DNA of 64,000 bases from Ypsolopha sequella (taxonomy: Eukaryota > Arthropoda > Insecta > Lepidoptera > Ypsolophidae). The notes beneath the pieces were generated by a model, which searched no databases, had not been told where the DNA came from, and saw nothing but the letters and a program-made list of their open reading frames with translations. A program made the translations under genes and the position numbers. The stretch is from assembly GCA_934047225.1 (NCBI GenBank), contig OW204000.1, positions 15,828,001 through 15,892,000 on the forward strand. The letters run 5' to 3'. Of the stretch, positions 32,188 to 43,739 are shown piece after piece. Numbering within the stretch: position 1 is the first letter of the stretch; every line of letters begins with the position of its first letter.

Positions 32188-32611
32188 TTAAGAGGCTATG
32201 CGGATTTTATTTCTGTCACTGTCACTCCAAGCGAAAAATCGCGCAGTTCGAGAGGGGCGGATTCAGGGCGAAAGTGAAAAATATTAGTTTTATTATTTTA
32301 ATAAAAAAAATAAAACAGCTAGCAAAATTTCAAACATCAAATCTCTAGACATTGTTGAAACACACCTTATAATATATGTTTGAGTTCTGTATATGGTTGC
32401 TATTCGTCAAACGAGGAGAAAAAGTGTGTTTGAAGACGTCATTTCAACAATTATTTCTATCGAGGAAAATTTATCCAAACATATTTTCCAATTTCAAATC
32501 CCTAGATTATATAGTCAAGATGCATATGCCATATACTGATTATAATTTTTCGTATATTTCATGAAATACACAGAAAAGAAATAGCCGTATTTTTTTCGCA
32601 TATCGCCTGAA
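32188..32611. mobile_element. TTAA-flanked MITE, copy 3 (diverged)
   Basis: TTAA (32188-32191) then GAGGCTATGCGG at the left, and CGCATATCGCCTGAA at the right, where the last TTAA is mutated to TGAA. Inside are CTGTCACTGTCACTCC and GTTCGAGAGGGGCGGATTC, matching copies 1 and 2. It interrupts mariner remnant 2. Confidence 0.6.
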
Positions 32612-33864
32612 TAACTCGGGTTCTAGATGATTTTATCAAAATATTCTAAAATTTTTAGACGGGATAAAAATATAGTTTATTATACTAAACTATTAGACAT
32701 ATATTATTTAATTATATAACATTAAAACTGACCTGAAACTAAGTGTATCTGATATACCTATATTATTTAAATAAATATATTTCATTTCATGTCATTCAGC
32801 ACAACAAAACTCACGATTATTTACCGTAAGGGGCTAAAAACCAAGTATCACGCGAAAAATCGATTAACAAAGTAGCTAGCCTATGGCTAAATCGATTCGA
32901 TTATCGCTATAATACAATAATTTGTGAGCCCTAGTGAGAAACGTTAATCGTTAGATTTATGAGCGATAAGTGTGTATCATGATATCGATCCTCGACAACA
33001 ACAAAGGCGGCTGGCTTTGTCAGGTTCCGCTATTCGCTCTTGTTATCGCGCAGTAACGTTCAGAAGTTGATGAGCGGTACTTTCCAACATAGTATACCGG
33101 CCCGTCCATTCATATTTTAATATCCTTTTATAATTTTTATCGTAGAAGAGTGAACATTTTAGAAATTATATCTATATTGACGTAAAAAGTACTTCTCGCA
33201 AACAAGTACGGGTTCTATTCCGTCACCGGAGATGTAACAATACCTACATCTGTTTTAAACTGCCACCCCCAGAATAAAAATAAAAATTCCGTCACCATAC
33301 ATTTTTGTGTAATTTATTATTGGTAACCTGTATAATCGACTTAATATTATATGTAAGTATATGTTTATTTATTAAATAATAAATTATTTTTATTAGCCGT
33401 GGGTAATCTGCGAAATAATAATTATTTTTTGTTGCTCGGCCTTTGGTCCCGGAGTATTTTTTTATTTTAACTAATATCAACTGTTTATTTATTTTTTGTG
33501 GAGTGATTCGATCATTGATTTTATAAATTTTATTTTAGGATTTTTTCCACGTTGTAGTCGAATAAATAAGGTAAACATTGTCAAAAATCAAAGCTCGCGC
33601 CTTCGGTCTCGCATTACCAACTTAAAAAAAAAATAGTTTTCTTTCCAAATAATATTTTGCAGGCAGCATAATAAATTATTTTGAATGTGAAGTAGGTAGC
33701 TACCTAAGTAATTCAAGTATTTTTTTATCGTGTTTGCAGATTTGCCAACTATGAGCATGATGTCAAAGGCGAATGCCGAAATGCCTTACAGTCTCCTAGG
33801 CCTAATAAATGTATTACAATCTCTAGTAATATACACCATTAGAAATGAAAAAAAAATGCATTTA
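32612..33864. other. No gene
   Basis: AT-rich. ATCGATTCGATTATCGCTAT and CGATAAGTGTGTATCATGAT near 32890-32985 contain GATA-type cores but nothing decisive. Confidence 0.35.
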
Positions 33865-33985
33865 TTTAACCACAAAAACACAATACATGTATAAAGTGCA
33901 CTAAGGTGGTAGAGAATTACCTAGAGAAGTATCAGTGGTCTCTACACTAGATAAAAATCTGTTCGGCAGAGGCCCAAGAGTAAGA
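33865..33985 (-). mobile_element. LINE 3' tail, minus strand
   Basis: CATTTATTTAACCACAAAAA, ACACAATACATGTATAAAGT, GCACTAAGGTGG and CCAAGAGTAAGAATAATAAA follow the pattern of minus-strand LINE ends. UTR only. Confidence 0.4.
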
Positions 33986-35799
33986 ATAATAAAAAAAAAT
34001 AGTTACAGGGCGTAGGAATTTAACATAATTAATTAATTAATAATTAAGAAATAAGGAAAACTAGTAAAATTTACGGCAAAATTGCATTTACAGGGAATGT
34101 TGCATATTTTGATTATGTTCCTTAGCCGTTCTTGCGATATGCTGCGGACGAATAAACATCAAAACTATCGCTATGTCAGTTTCCAACTTTTGACAGAACC
34201 CTCTAAACTCTAAACTCTAAACCCTAAAAATTCAAGCTATTTTCAAGGGGCCAGCCTTACAGTATGCGGTATGTAAACTATTGTAGTAGTTTTGTAAGTA
34301 GCTCGAATAGAGAGAGGGGTTGCCGAGGTATTTATAATTTTTATTTTGTGTATTACAGTGTTGCTTAAAATTTCAAGTGCCAGTAAGGTTTGGTCGTTGC
34401 TTGAAGTGAATCAAAACAGCCTTTATGAATATAAAAAAAAAGAAACTAAAAAGAATTCCGCGACAAAATCAACTTTGTTGTAAAGGGCTCGAAGCCCGCG
34501 CTAAAGGAAACTCTGCCCTCCCTTTTTCTCGGGTCTGTTTCACTGAAATGATAAATAAAACTTATCACAAGAATAACTTATAGGTAATTTAATGAACGTA
34601 AACAAAAAACAAACAATTTAAATATCTACCCCTGAAGGAATAAAAAAAAAACAAAAAGTGATTCCGCGACAAAATCATGACTATGAAAAATAAAAACACA
34701 ATTTAACTCTTTATTTCTTTATAGAGTTAAATTCTATTTTCTTTATATGCACAGCAATGTTTTTCTTATAAATACTGTTTTTCGAAAGTGTTTTTAGCTA
34801 AAGTTTTAGCTATAAATGATTAAATATACAAAAAAATTGCATTTCTTAACAAAGTTTGAAACCCCTGGAACTAACCTTGGGAAAATGCACCTGTGCAAAA
34901 TGGAACGCTTTTGCCCGATCTGTTTAATTATCGCTAGAAATTGCTGAAAATTAGCTTTGATATTCAACAGTTGCAAAATATCTCTGGACGGAATAATGTA
35001 AATTTTAATTTACTTTGATAGAATCTGGTAACTCATGAAATAAAAAACAATTTTTTTTCTATTTTTGGCACTTTTGCCCTAAGCTGAGAAAAAGGCGTCA
35101 AAAACGGACAGCTGAACTAAAACATATAAAACTTTTACAAATCTTATGCAACAGTTAATAAGGGTCAAAAATTTATAAGACCAAGGACTATTTAATAACT
35201 TAGACATATTTTTACCTCAAAATATCAGATAGCTACGCTGTAACTTGTCACTAAAAACGAGCTTTCCAAAAATGTAGCGCAATTACCCCGGTTGATCTTA
35301 CCGAATTATTGACGTAAATTGCCATAGACCAGTATCTTTTTCACTTTCAACTTCTTAAGAAGAAAAACAAAGTTAAGTTGTGGACTTTGTACCGAGTGAC
35401 TGACTTTTAACCTTAGAACCGCCATGGCAAACACATCACGGCATATGTGTTTGCTGTTACAAAAACCTCGAGAAGGTACGCAACTCCAACATATCTATAA
35501 TTTGTAAACGTACTTGTATCTAGATACTAGGTACGTACATACATTGTAGATCGCGATAAAGCGATGACGGGGCGCGTCGAAAGGTTGATGGGGTAATAAA
35601 TAACGTGAGGGCGTTCAGGAGAGCAGAAAGTTGAGTTCTTGTGTCGTGTAGTTCAGCTATTTCTAAAGAGGAATATATACCTGCTAACTATTTAAATTGA
35701 TTAGTCAAATTGAAGATCTTATAAATATAAATGATTTCCCTTGTTTATTTTTGAAGAATTTCGGTTACTTATAGAATTAAATGAGACTTGAGGATAATT
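33986..35799. other. No gene
   Basis: AT-rich. A short direct repeat, ATTCCGCGACAAAATCA, lies at about 34454 and 34661. CTCTAAACTCTAAACTCTAA near 34200 is a three-unit minisatellite. Nothing else is recognised. Confidence 0.4.
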
Positions 35800-35900
35800 C
35801 ATGATTTATATAAAAACGGCTCACCTACATAACCTATCCAGCATTCCGAAATTGATTTATATAAAAACGGCTCACCTCAATACGTGTTATGATCGGGAAA

Positions 35901-35941
35901 GCCGACCAGTTTCAGCAGATTTAGACTGCCTTCATCTGGGC
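35901..35941 (-). ncRNA. Hammerhead-like motif 3a
   Basis: Minus strand: GCC, CAGATGA (U4 changed to A), an extra A, stem II GGCAG/CTGCT around TCTAAAT, GAAAC, TG loop, GTC, GGC. Stem I is GCC/GGC, stem III AC/GT. The core substitution makes activity doubtful. Confidence 0.45.
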
Positions 35942-36101
35942 GAGTAAAGACGTTTACGCGACGACGTTACGCCTCACACTGCGGGTTGCGGCTCGCAGGG
36001 CTCGGGATGACATCGATGCAGATGGTATTGGTGGTCGGACCAGTAGGGCATCCGCACAATTAGTTACTTCCGGGCTTGCGCTATTAATTACCGGAGTGTC
36101 A

Positions 36102-36141
36102 CCCAGATGAAGGCAGTCTAAATCTGCTGAAACTGGTCGGC
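36102..36141 (+). ncRNA. Hammerhead-like motif 3b
   Basis: The same motif as 3a on the opposite arm, with CAGATGA, stem II GGCAG/CTGCT, GAAACTGGTC and GG. Stem I is shorter here because the flanking base differs (ACC in place of GCC). Confidence 0.45.
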
Positions 36142-36388
36142 TTTCCCGATCATATCACGTATTGAGGTGAGCCGTTTTTATATAAATCAATTTCGGAATG
36201 CTGTATAGGTTATGTACACACGTTTTAATATAATTTTGAAGCTCTTGGAATGCTTAAAGCATAGCGATTGCTCTGCAAATTTCTTCTAATATAAACGAGA
36301 AAGATTCGTGTTTTTTGATTCGAAGAGAGTTTCAAGGGATGATAGCAAAACTAGCCGCAGGCAGACGACATTTGATTACTAATACACT

Positions 36389-36642
36389 TATAAGGTGACT
36401 TTGGTCGATATAGCCAAATTTACACTGGAGACTCGGTAAGTGGTTCAATGACCCTTCTTGCAAAATACGAAAAATATTATTTGTGCCCCTGTACCTTTTT
36501 ACGAACAACCCCGAGTGAATAGTTCAGGAAGCCTAAGTTTTATTTTGCGATTTTAGCAGAAATATTCATTGAACATTGTTACTGATCACTTACAAAGTCT
36601 CCAGTATGAATTTGGGTATATCAACCTAAGTCATCTTATGTA
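36389..36642. mobile_element. MITE Z, copy 1
   Basis: Left end TATAAGGTGACTTTGGTCGA, then ATATAGCCAAATTTACACTG; right end CCAGTATGAATTTGGGTATA then CTAAGTCATCTTATG. The termini are inverted over about 50 bases with mismatches. Related to 36663-36907 and 55642-55884. Confidence 0.65.
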
Positions 36643-36662
36643 TATTTATGGTGAAATTTATT

Positions 36663-36907
36663 TATACAGCCAAATTCATACCGGGAGCTTGGTAAGTGAT
36701 CAGTATCACGGATCGATAGCACTTTTTGTTAATTTCGCAAAATAAAATATTAACCTCCCATAGTAACTGAGTCGAGGCGCTTGTGTTTGTACGCAACACG
36801 AAAAATATAGTTTACGAATTTCACAAATAGGGTCATCGAACCTTGATACTACCACTTACTGAGTTTTCAGTATGAATTTGGCAATATAAATAAATGTCAC
36901 CTTGTAT
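36663..36907. mobile_element. MITE Z, copy 2
   Basis: CAGCCAAATTCATACCGGGA then GCTTGGTAAGTGATCAGTAT at the left; TTTTCAGTATGAATTTGGCA and AATGTCACCTTGTATA at the right. The outermost left end is missing. It lies about 20 bases from copy 1. Confidence 0.6.
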
Positions 36908-36949
36908 AGTGAGTAGCTAATAGTATGACAATTGATAGCAGTCAAGATC

Positions 36950-37700
36950 GTGGCTTGGATCCATCTACAACTTACTACGCATACGCTCACTCATGGTTCA
37001 CCTACGGGATAATCATGTGGGGAAATAGTACAGACATGCCATCCCTCTTCACAAAGCAAACAAACTCATTCGCATGTTAGCAGAGCATTAAAGAGACCGA
37101 CAGCTGTAAACCACATTTTAATAATAAAAATTTTGATCTTAGAGGTATGTAAATTTGTTAAAAATCACCCAAATTTTTACACAACACGGCAAGATATTCC
37201 TATTAATTATTCATTACGTCATAAAAACTCATTAATATTACCTACCTCCAACCTAAATAGCCATTCCACTAGTCCGTTCGTCATGTCAATCAAAATTTAC
37301 AGTAAATTACCAACTTATCTTGAATCCGAAACAAACTAAAATTTGTAAAAGAAGTGAAACAATTTCTCATCAGCAAATGTTATTATATTATTACTGAATA
37401 TAGAAATGACAAATTTTGACTACTACTCACAAAAATGTTACTATTCTGCGCTATAAGCATCTAAAGGTGTGCAAACCTAAGTCTAAAATATGATATTATT
37501 ATAGATTATGGCGATACACATTATGATACTATAATTATACTTACATAGTTATAGGTTTTTAATTTACTTTTATATTTTTAAATTTTATAACTTTAAAATT
37601 AAGCCATCTTTATATTGCTGTACCCTTACGGGTGTCATTGTACAAACAATAACTATGTATGTGACAATATGCAATAAAGAACTTGAAACTTGAAACTAAT
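36950..37700 (+). pseudogene. LINE C, RT C-terminus and 3' end
   Basis: One reads TTYYAYAHSWFTYGIIMWGN, the C-terminal RT region of Jockey-like elements, then after a stop PSLFTKQT, and in another frame ILEVCKFVKNHPNF, YSLRHKNSLILPTSNL and MSIKIYSKLPTYLE (37133-37339), the conserved NKLP-type ending. The 3' UTR ends ATGCAATAAAGAACTTGAAA then CTTGAAACT near 37697. Most of the RT is missing, as expected of a 5'-truncated insertion. Confidence 0.75.
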
Positions 37701-37954
37701 AGGTTAATATAAAAGTAACTAGGCCTGTAATGACTTCAGACGGTTTTACTGCGTACATAATTGCCGACATCAAACTGCTATCGACAGTCTGGTTTGGGCT
37801 TATTCATCTCATTAGCATACTCGAGCGGACTTGAACATCGTGCGGGCCAAATTTTCACTGGCTGCCTCTACCTACTTACTAAGTTCTTGATGACGCGCTT
37901 CGAGCTTTCAAAAGTTTGTTATAAGCGTGTTAATTTGATTATTTATCTCTAATT

Positions 37955-39045
37955 TATAGCGGCGGCAGCTCAGACGATAGAAAAAAAAACAGTGGTAGCT
38001 CAGGTTGAGACCCAGGTTTGTTCCTCGATCGGGCATGCACCAATGAGTTTTTCCGAATTTATCTGCATATAGTATTTAAATCACCTAATTCTTACCACTT
38101 GCTGAACGGTGAAGGAAAACATCGCGAGGAAACTAGTATGCCCTAAAAAGCGTGTATTTAGGCCCGATGAATGGCGATAGGACTCACCAGTCACATAGTA
38201 GAGAAAAGTAACAGTATTACGTCCGGGCAGTGTCTTTGAAACAACGTTCGGCAGGCGCATGCATTAGGGCCGCCTACATAAATGCACGGGAATCGGGTGG
38301 CGGGCGTTTCACACTCTCCGTCTCCGTATTTAACGGGACACCTGACGCTAGAAAATCAACAACACCAGGTTTTCAAGGGTTCATTTGAAGAAACTAGGCC
38401 TCCCCTCATATTGAAGAAAATATATTTGATTTATCGATATTTTATCTAGGGATTCCACCAATAAACAATGTTTTAAGATTTATACGATTGTCATTGATAT
38501 ATAGGATTGACAAAAAAAAATGTTTTCCACCCTCTTTTTTTTGGTTTTCAAACGTTCGTTTCAAAAACGCGGTTTAGATATCAACTTGTTTTTTTTTTTA
38601 TAAAATAGGCAATAGAAACATGAAGGGATGTTACCTAAATCCAATATATTTTTCCCTACAAAATATTTCAGTATTAGTTAAAAACACACCAATTTGTTGT
38701 TTCGCTGCGTCATCACTATATAGTATTACGCGTCCAAGAACAAGAGGCCAATCGCCTCTATGAAAAGCAAATAAGGCCTTTGCCATTAGACTTATTGTGC
38801 TGGACGGGTAATAAAAAAAGTTGCTAGGGTATACCATCCTCTTAACTGCGGCGCACCCCTACTACCGAGTAGTACCGAGGTATGTCGAGATTTAGAAGCG
38901 CGCGTTTCAGCCGTTTTATATGAAGACAATACTGTTACTTTTCTCTACTGTGCCAGTCACCGCCCATCACGTTGAGACGTAATAATCGTGTAATAAAGTG
39001 TGGACCGTGATTTGCATTTCAACTCCCTCGTGACGATACATTATA
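37955..39045 (+). mobile_element. tRNA-derived SINE, split by a TIR element
   Basis: The head GGCGGCAGCTCAGACGATAG and GTGGTAGCTCAGGTTGAGAC resembles A-box sequence; CCAGGTTTGTTCCTCGATC is a weak B box. The body has CGGGCATGCACCAATGAG, AACATCGCGAGGAAAC and AAAAAGCGTGTATTTAGGCC. It breaks at 38193 and resumes at 38953 with CGCCCATCACGTTGAGACGT, AATAATCGTG. The uninterrupted relative at 53405 confirms that these two pieces belong together. Confidence 0.65.
38194..38952. mobile_element. 759-bp TIR element with 7-8 bp target duplication
   Basis: Left terminus CATAGTAGAGAAAAGTAACA then GTATT; right terminus the complement, AATACTGTTACTTTTCTCTA then CTGTG (one mismatch). The target duplication CCAGTCA flanks it (38187-38193 and 38953-38959); an 8-base reading is possible. 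This fits hAT-type elements. No transposase is present. Its left 190 bases, together with flanking SINE-like DNA, recur in the array at 46.4-47.5 kb. Confidence 0.75.
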
Positions 39046-40188
39046 ATTTATAGATTCCTTTATTTATAGCATCCATTTCTATAGAAATAAAATAACAGTT
39101 CACTGCACACTATTGGGAATAAACGATGACAGAATGAAGTGCTTGGATACTTATGTTATCAGTTGGTTATCAGACAATTATGGTAGATAACGTGTTCATT
39201 ATTCACTAGCCAATGCCATGTATACTGAACTAATGTACCCTTTAAGGCCCTGCCATTCCAAAATGAGCATTTTGTTTAATTAATATTGTCAGTTCAATAT
39301 CTCATTCAAATACAAGTTACATATATGTTACAATAGAGTATATACTCTAAACACAAGTTGATCTAAAAACGTAATTGAGTAAACTTCACTCGATAGAAAA
39401 AAATCACAAAGTAAGCTCGTCAATAAATAAAATAATCGCGAATAAATTTGTTTATAGCAAAGGTGTACAACGGAGAGAATTAAAACTTTTCCTGAATTTT
39501 CTTTACAGATAACTAAAGACACTTATCGACCCATTTTTATTTATTTCTCAATACTTTTTCAGAAATTCCAGAAAAACCTCGCAAATTCACCGACTGCGTG
39601 CTCGCAGCGCACGAAGCGAGCGTTCTAATGTAGACTTTCTGACAATATCATTGAGTTCAAAATTACTTAATACGATTATTGTGTTGGATGCGTAGGGCCT
39701 TAAGTTGGACCATTCCGCTCAGCTGCCATATGCTGCCATAAAATGCTTTAGGTGTTTGTGACGACCTGATAGCTTTGATCTCAATTAAACTTTGCACATA
39801 TCTTTATACATGTTTCCCTTCCCCTCACACTGCAAGCCGACCCATCTCTCATCAAGAGGTGCAAGATGGCGAGATATTCAAAAAGCGCCGAATTAGTGAA
39901 ATGGTTTCAGGTAAAAACTGTTTTCCACGAAACGTTTACAGCTTATTTATAGAAAAGTGTATAAACTTAGTCTTCTTTACATGTATTTGTCTCTCTTTTT
40001 GTTTCCAGTGTAGATAAAAATTATACAACTTGCTAAACTTTGCGTCAAAACGAGGCAATATTCACGATATCCTGACAGCTATTATGATGGCGTTTCATCA
40101 AATTTTGGGCTGTATAGAGATGTCACTATATAATACTTATGAAAAAAAAAATATGAAGAAAATTCATTAGAAAATTACTCGCCCAGAT
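39046..40188. other. No confirmed gene
   Basis: AT-rich, with AGCGCACGAAGCGAGCG near 39606 as a GC-rich spot. A possible short exon at 39866-39910 is listed separately. Confidence 0.35.
39866..39910 (+). other. Possible 15-codon first coding exon
   Basis: An ATG with A at -3 and G at +4 opens 15 sense codons (MARYSKSAELVKWFQ) and ends exactly in phase at CAG|GTAAAA. The region upstream is pyrimidine-rich (CCCTTCCCCTCACACTGC). I do not recognise the peptide, and chance could produce this pattern in 64 kb. Confidence 0.2.
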
Positions 40189-40270
40189 GAAGGCAGTCTA
40201 AATCTGCTGAAACTGGTCGGCTTTCCCGATCATAACACGTATTGAGGTGAGCCGTTTTTATATAAATCAT
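40189..40270 (+). mobile_element. Solo arm of the putative Penelope-like LTR
   Basis: This repeats the right arm of 36102-36215: CCAGATGAAGGCAGTCTAAA, GGCTTTCCCGATCATAACAC, GTATTGAGGTGAGCCG and TTTTTATATAAATCA. It includes hammerhead-like motif 3c at 40191-40221, where stem I GCC/GGC is complete. Confidence 0.55.
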
Positions 40271-42317
40271 GAAGAAAATAAGCTGTTGGCCTCACATTCA
40301 GTTTTTACTTTTTGTATCAATCTTTAGAAAAATCATAGTTAAATACCCTATACGAGTACAAGCGGTTCCGCGCATGTAGCAGATTTATTGGGATATCTTT
40401 GAAAACAAAAATATCATCGCTTACAAAAGCGCAGATGAAATAAATCAACCGACCGAATTTATAAATTTAAATGTTTGTGAACAATTATTCTTTACATAGT
40501 AGATTGATTAGGATGATGCTGCACACAAAAAAGTAGTGAAAATGTCTTGTCTGTATTGATTTATTTTTGCGAAATTTGAAATATAATGGGATTTATTTTT
40601 GATTTTTGTCTGTCTTGTTGTTCTTCAGTTTTCTTTTCTATTATCGTAGTGACCCTGGCCAATATATACAGTTCGACAATAAGTTGATTTATTATTCATG
40701 GTCGAAATCGAAACTAACGCTGATATCACTTGTTTCAAATCCTCTCATTGTCATTCAACACGCCAAAATACCCTTGTAGCTATGTGTTGATAAAATAACC
40801 AATAAGCTGAAAACGGTCAATAATTGAAATACACTCCCACGCGAGCGAAGCCGAGGGCAAAAGATAAGTTGATAGATAATCGCTTACACTGTACATTCTG
40901 GAGCCCTACATTTTAAGCCCTATTTGTTGCATTCTGTATAGGCATACAGAACATGTCAGAGTGTCAGGAAATATAAAATATGAAATTTATGAGGCGCGTT
41001 TTCGATTGCATGTTTACGCGTCTCTAACACAGATAAATTGCTGCGTAATCCGGACCGCAGTATCTGCAGTTCTAGGCTGTTTATGTGCCATTCTCGTGCA
41101 TTTGTTATTTCATAGTTCAGCCCTGACCTATTTCCGAAAAGCTTCACAGATCCCCCGGATATGGCTTCAGCTATTTATTGCCTCTTTCTAACTTGAACTA
41201 CTTCCGAAAGCTTTTAAGTGATCAAAAGCGCCGCGATGTAAACACCTCTGTTTTTCCTATCGTTGGTATGAAGCGAAACCGAGAAGTTAACGATCGATCT
41301 CGCGTCTGACGTATACGATGCCTACAAAATACGATGAAGTTGGACGAGAGTTGTAATTGGATTTCTGTTTTTACGACCCTGGATAAGAGAAGGCAGGAGA
41401 CGAGGCTCCGGTGTAGCTGATGGTTTGGTTGCGATAACTGGGCACGGGCGGACAATCGATATGGGCGCTGCTGTCACCTAGTTGGCAGCGCGGTGGCTGG
41501 CAGGGCCCCGTCGGCGGCGGCACCCACAGTTCACAAATGTCACTGCCTCCGGTGTATTTTTGCTGACCACGTCAGCCGTGAGGTAGCCGATGCATTTAAC
41601 GTTACGCGTTACGTCTTGGCGCGTCTGTGCGTTCTTGCGTCACGATCAGCTGCTGCAGCAGTTAGTAGGTCTAGTCTAATTTCCGATTGGTATTTTAAGA
41701 CGTTCTGTTTATTGTTCTCGGAACTCGTCAGCTAGAGATCTTAATTATACACTTCAAACTTATTTCTTCAACAACTTTAGTTCTGTTGAAAGGTTCGGCG
41801 AACCGTTAAGAGGTATTTGGATTTAAATTCGGCAAAGAAAAGTTTTATGGAATTTAAATTGTTTGAAATTTAGTTGCAATTAACGTTTAAATCGAATTCG
41901 GTTTGTTATCTTAGTTAAACAATACTTTAAACATATATGTATATAGGTGGTAGTCTTATGCATGTGCATGCAAGCATTAAATTTCATAGCCCGTACTTCA
42001 CACAATTTAATGGGCAATTTGTTTATACGTTGATCAGAATTATGTACTTGTACTTTTCCTTAATCAACAAGAATAGAAGACGCACGATGTTATATAGAAG
42101 TGGAAGACCATTCACTTGCTCAATCATCACGGAGTTTCCGGAACTGTTAAGTCAAAAAACTAGACATTTGGCTGGTTGGATCTTTATATAAGGCAAGCAC
42201 TGGGTAGGGAAGGATTTTTTGAAAAAAAAAAGCAAGTTGGTATTGCAGTGCCAGTGGAGCTGAAGGTAAAGGGCTAGTTTTCTGTATTTGGTAGCCTTAT
42301 GGGAGAGTAGTTAAAGC
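40271..42317. other. No confirmed gene; GC-richer patch at 41220-41760
   Basis: Mostly AT-rich. At 41220-41760 composition rises, with CAGCGCGGTGGCTGGCAGGG, GTCGGCGGCGGCACCCACAG and CGATCAGCTGCTGCAGCAG. A promoter or exon is possible, but I find no frame with convincing splice borders. The frame at 41493-41735 has no domain. Confidence 0.3.
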
Positions 42318-42518
42318 ATTATAATATATATAATCGGGTCTACCGCGATCAATTTTTACCTTTTTTACGAAAAGGGGACACCCATCACTGCGCCTCGCCA
42401 TACTTGCCGGTTTCCCGTAGACCACGAGACATGCAACTGTCTCGAAACGTCGGGTGTCCCCTTTTCGTAAAAAAGGTAAAAATTTATCGCGGTAGACCCG
42501 ATTATATATATTATAATG
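42318..42518. mobile_element. Inverted LTR-like pair with hammerhead-like centre
   Basis: Arms of about 66 bases (42318-42382 and 42453-42518) are near-perfect inverse copies: TAATCGGGTCTACCGCGATC, TTTTTACGAAAAGGGGACAC. The short middle holds GAGACATGCAACTGTCTC followed by GAAACGTCGGG. The design matches 35.8 kb, in miniature. Confidence 0.55.
42412..42455 (+). ncRNA. Hammerhead-like motif 4 (strongly degenerate)
   Basis: Stem II GAGACA/TGTCTC is perfect, followed by GAAAC and GTC with a zero-base stem III loop (ACGT). CCCG/CGGG can form stem I. The first box reads TAGACCA with an extra C and has lost three consensus bases, so no activity is expected. Confidence 0.35.
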
Positions 42519-43256
42519 TGTACGAAACGCGAGAGTTTAAAGTAGTAAAAGCAGTCTATTAGCCTGAAGGAATGTCCTCTGTCTTGAGTTTTATCCAAAA
42601 AAATAATGTTGTTGTTATGGCTTATGAGTCTTATGACATGATGACTATACGTGTCTAGGCTAATGTTTAGCGGTGATGATATTCTTTGTCTATAAATAAG
42701 TCGATGAATTTGTGCTCGTCCGTTTTTATGATTATCGTTGTAAAATAAAATACTTCACTAGCAGTAATTTAAAGATTATGTTCTCGTAAATAAGTCCATA
42801 AAATTCAACTTATTCTTCGAAAATGTCTGAAAGTTGCGATGCAATAAAAAGATTTATTCGCTGTCGCATGTAGGTAAATGCGAAAAGTTTTCTTTTTACT
42901 TTCACAACTTCGACTAAGACTGGCTATAACAGTTAACTTATCTTTTTAGGGTTGCACTTAGAATAAGAAGGGGTTGCATAGTTGTTGATTTGTCAGACTA
43001 TCTGCGTTATAAAAAAAAAACAAACTGTGATTATATGACAATACGCGTGTGGTATAAAATCTCTTGCTCCTTCTTTCTGATAGCCTTTTTATGCTAGCCC
43101 ATTTACTTCATGTAGGCCCTCCTATGTTATATGTATAATGTATAATTTGTCAGCGCCGCTCGAGTCAGTTGCGGGTTGTCGCAGGTGTCTGAAAGCTTTC
43201 TAATAGTTTAACTATAATAAAAAGTTCTTAACAAAGTCGTTAGTGATCTTCCAGCG
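42519..43256. other. No gene
   Basis: AT-rich; nothing recognised. Confidence 0.4.
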
Positions 43257-43412
43257 CCCGTAGCACAGTGTTTAATCGCGTGAGATGCGACTTATTTGAA
43301 TCACAATTGCGAGGAGAGTGACAAGATGTTTTTGCGATTAAACAGTACGTCACGCTCCTTGCACTTGTAATTCAACTAGTGGCGTCGTGTGCGATTAAAC
43401 ACTACTGGCCCT
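43257..43412. mobile_element. MITE Q, copy 2
   Basis: Left terminus CCCGTAGCACAGTGTTTAAT as in copy 1; the right terminus is degraded (GCGATTAAACACTACTGG). The interior keeps GATGTTTTTGCGATTAAACA and GTCACGCTCCTTGCAC. Confidence 0.75.
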
Positions 43413-43739
43413 GGGCCACGCTTCTCCTTCTCTATTCCAAAACTTATTGAGTAACATGGTGTGTGTCTAAGAACATCACATGGTCATCCAGCGCAGGTGG
43501 GTATCAAATAACGCATAATAAGCTTGCAGTTATACTTGCAGTCTATACATACTTTGTAGAATTCTGTCAAAAATATAAATCATCCGTGGATTAATTTGGA
43601 AACGGTTGATCATTTAGGTGCAGAATTACACAGGCACCCTGGGAAAAATAAGAAAAAATTAGGCAACCTACGTTGACGAGCTATATTTAAGAATTCATGT
43701 GTGTCAAGTAATATGGTTACCTATACAATTGTATTTTAA
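43413..43739. other. No gene
   Basis: AT-rich sequence with no recognised repeat. Confidence 0.4.

Larger units (their letters stand above)
35800..36216. mobile_element. Putative Penelope-like inverted LTR pair
   Basis: Arms 35827-35940 and 36102-36215 are near-perfect inverse copies of about 114 bases, containing TTGATTTATATAAAAACGGC, TCACCTCAATACGTGTTATG and ATCGGGAAAGCCGACCAGTT. A further partial direct copy of the outer end lies at 35800-35826. The 160-base spacer is GC-rich and without a frame. Each arm ends inward in a hammerhead-like motif. A third arm copy is at 40189-40270. Confidence 0.55.

Noticed and set aside
34200..34226. Telomere-like CTAAACT/CTAAACCC repeat
   Set aside because: Only three imperfect units, not the insect TTAGG repeat.
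35901..36141. The inverted pair at 35.8 kb as a simple MITE
   Set aside because: Arms are long and near-identical, a solo arm exists, and the arms carry hammerhead-like cores, which fits LTR-like units better; the assignment is still inference.
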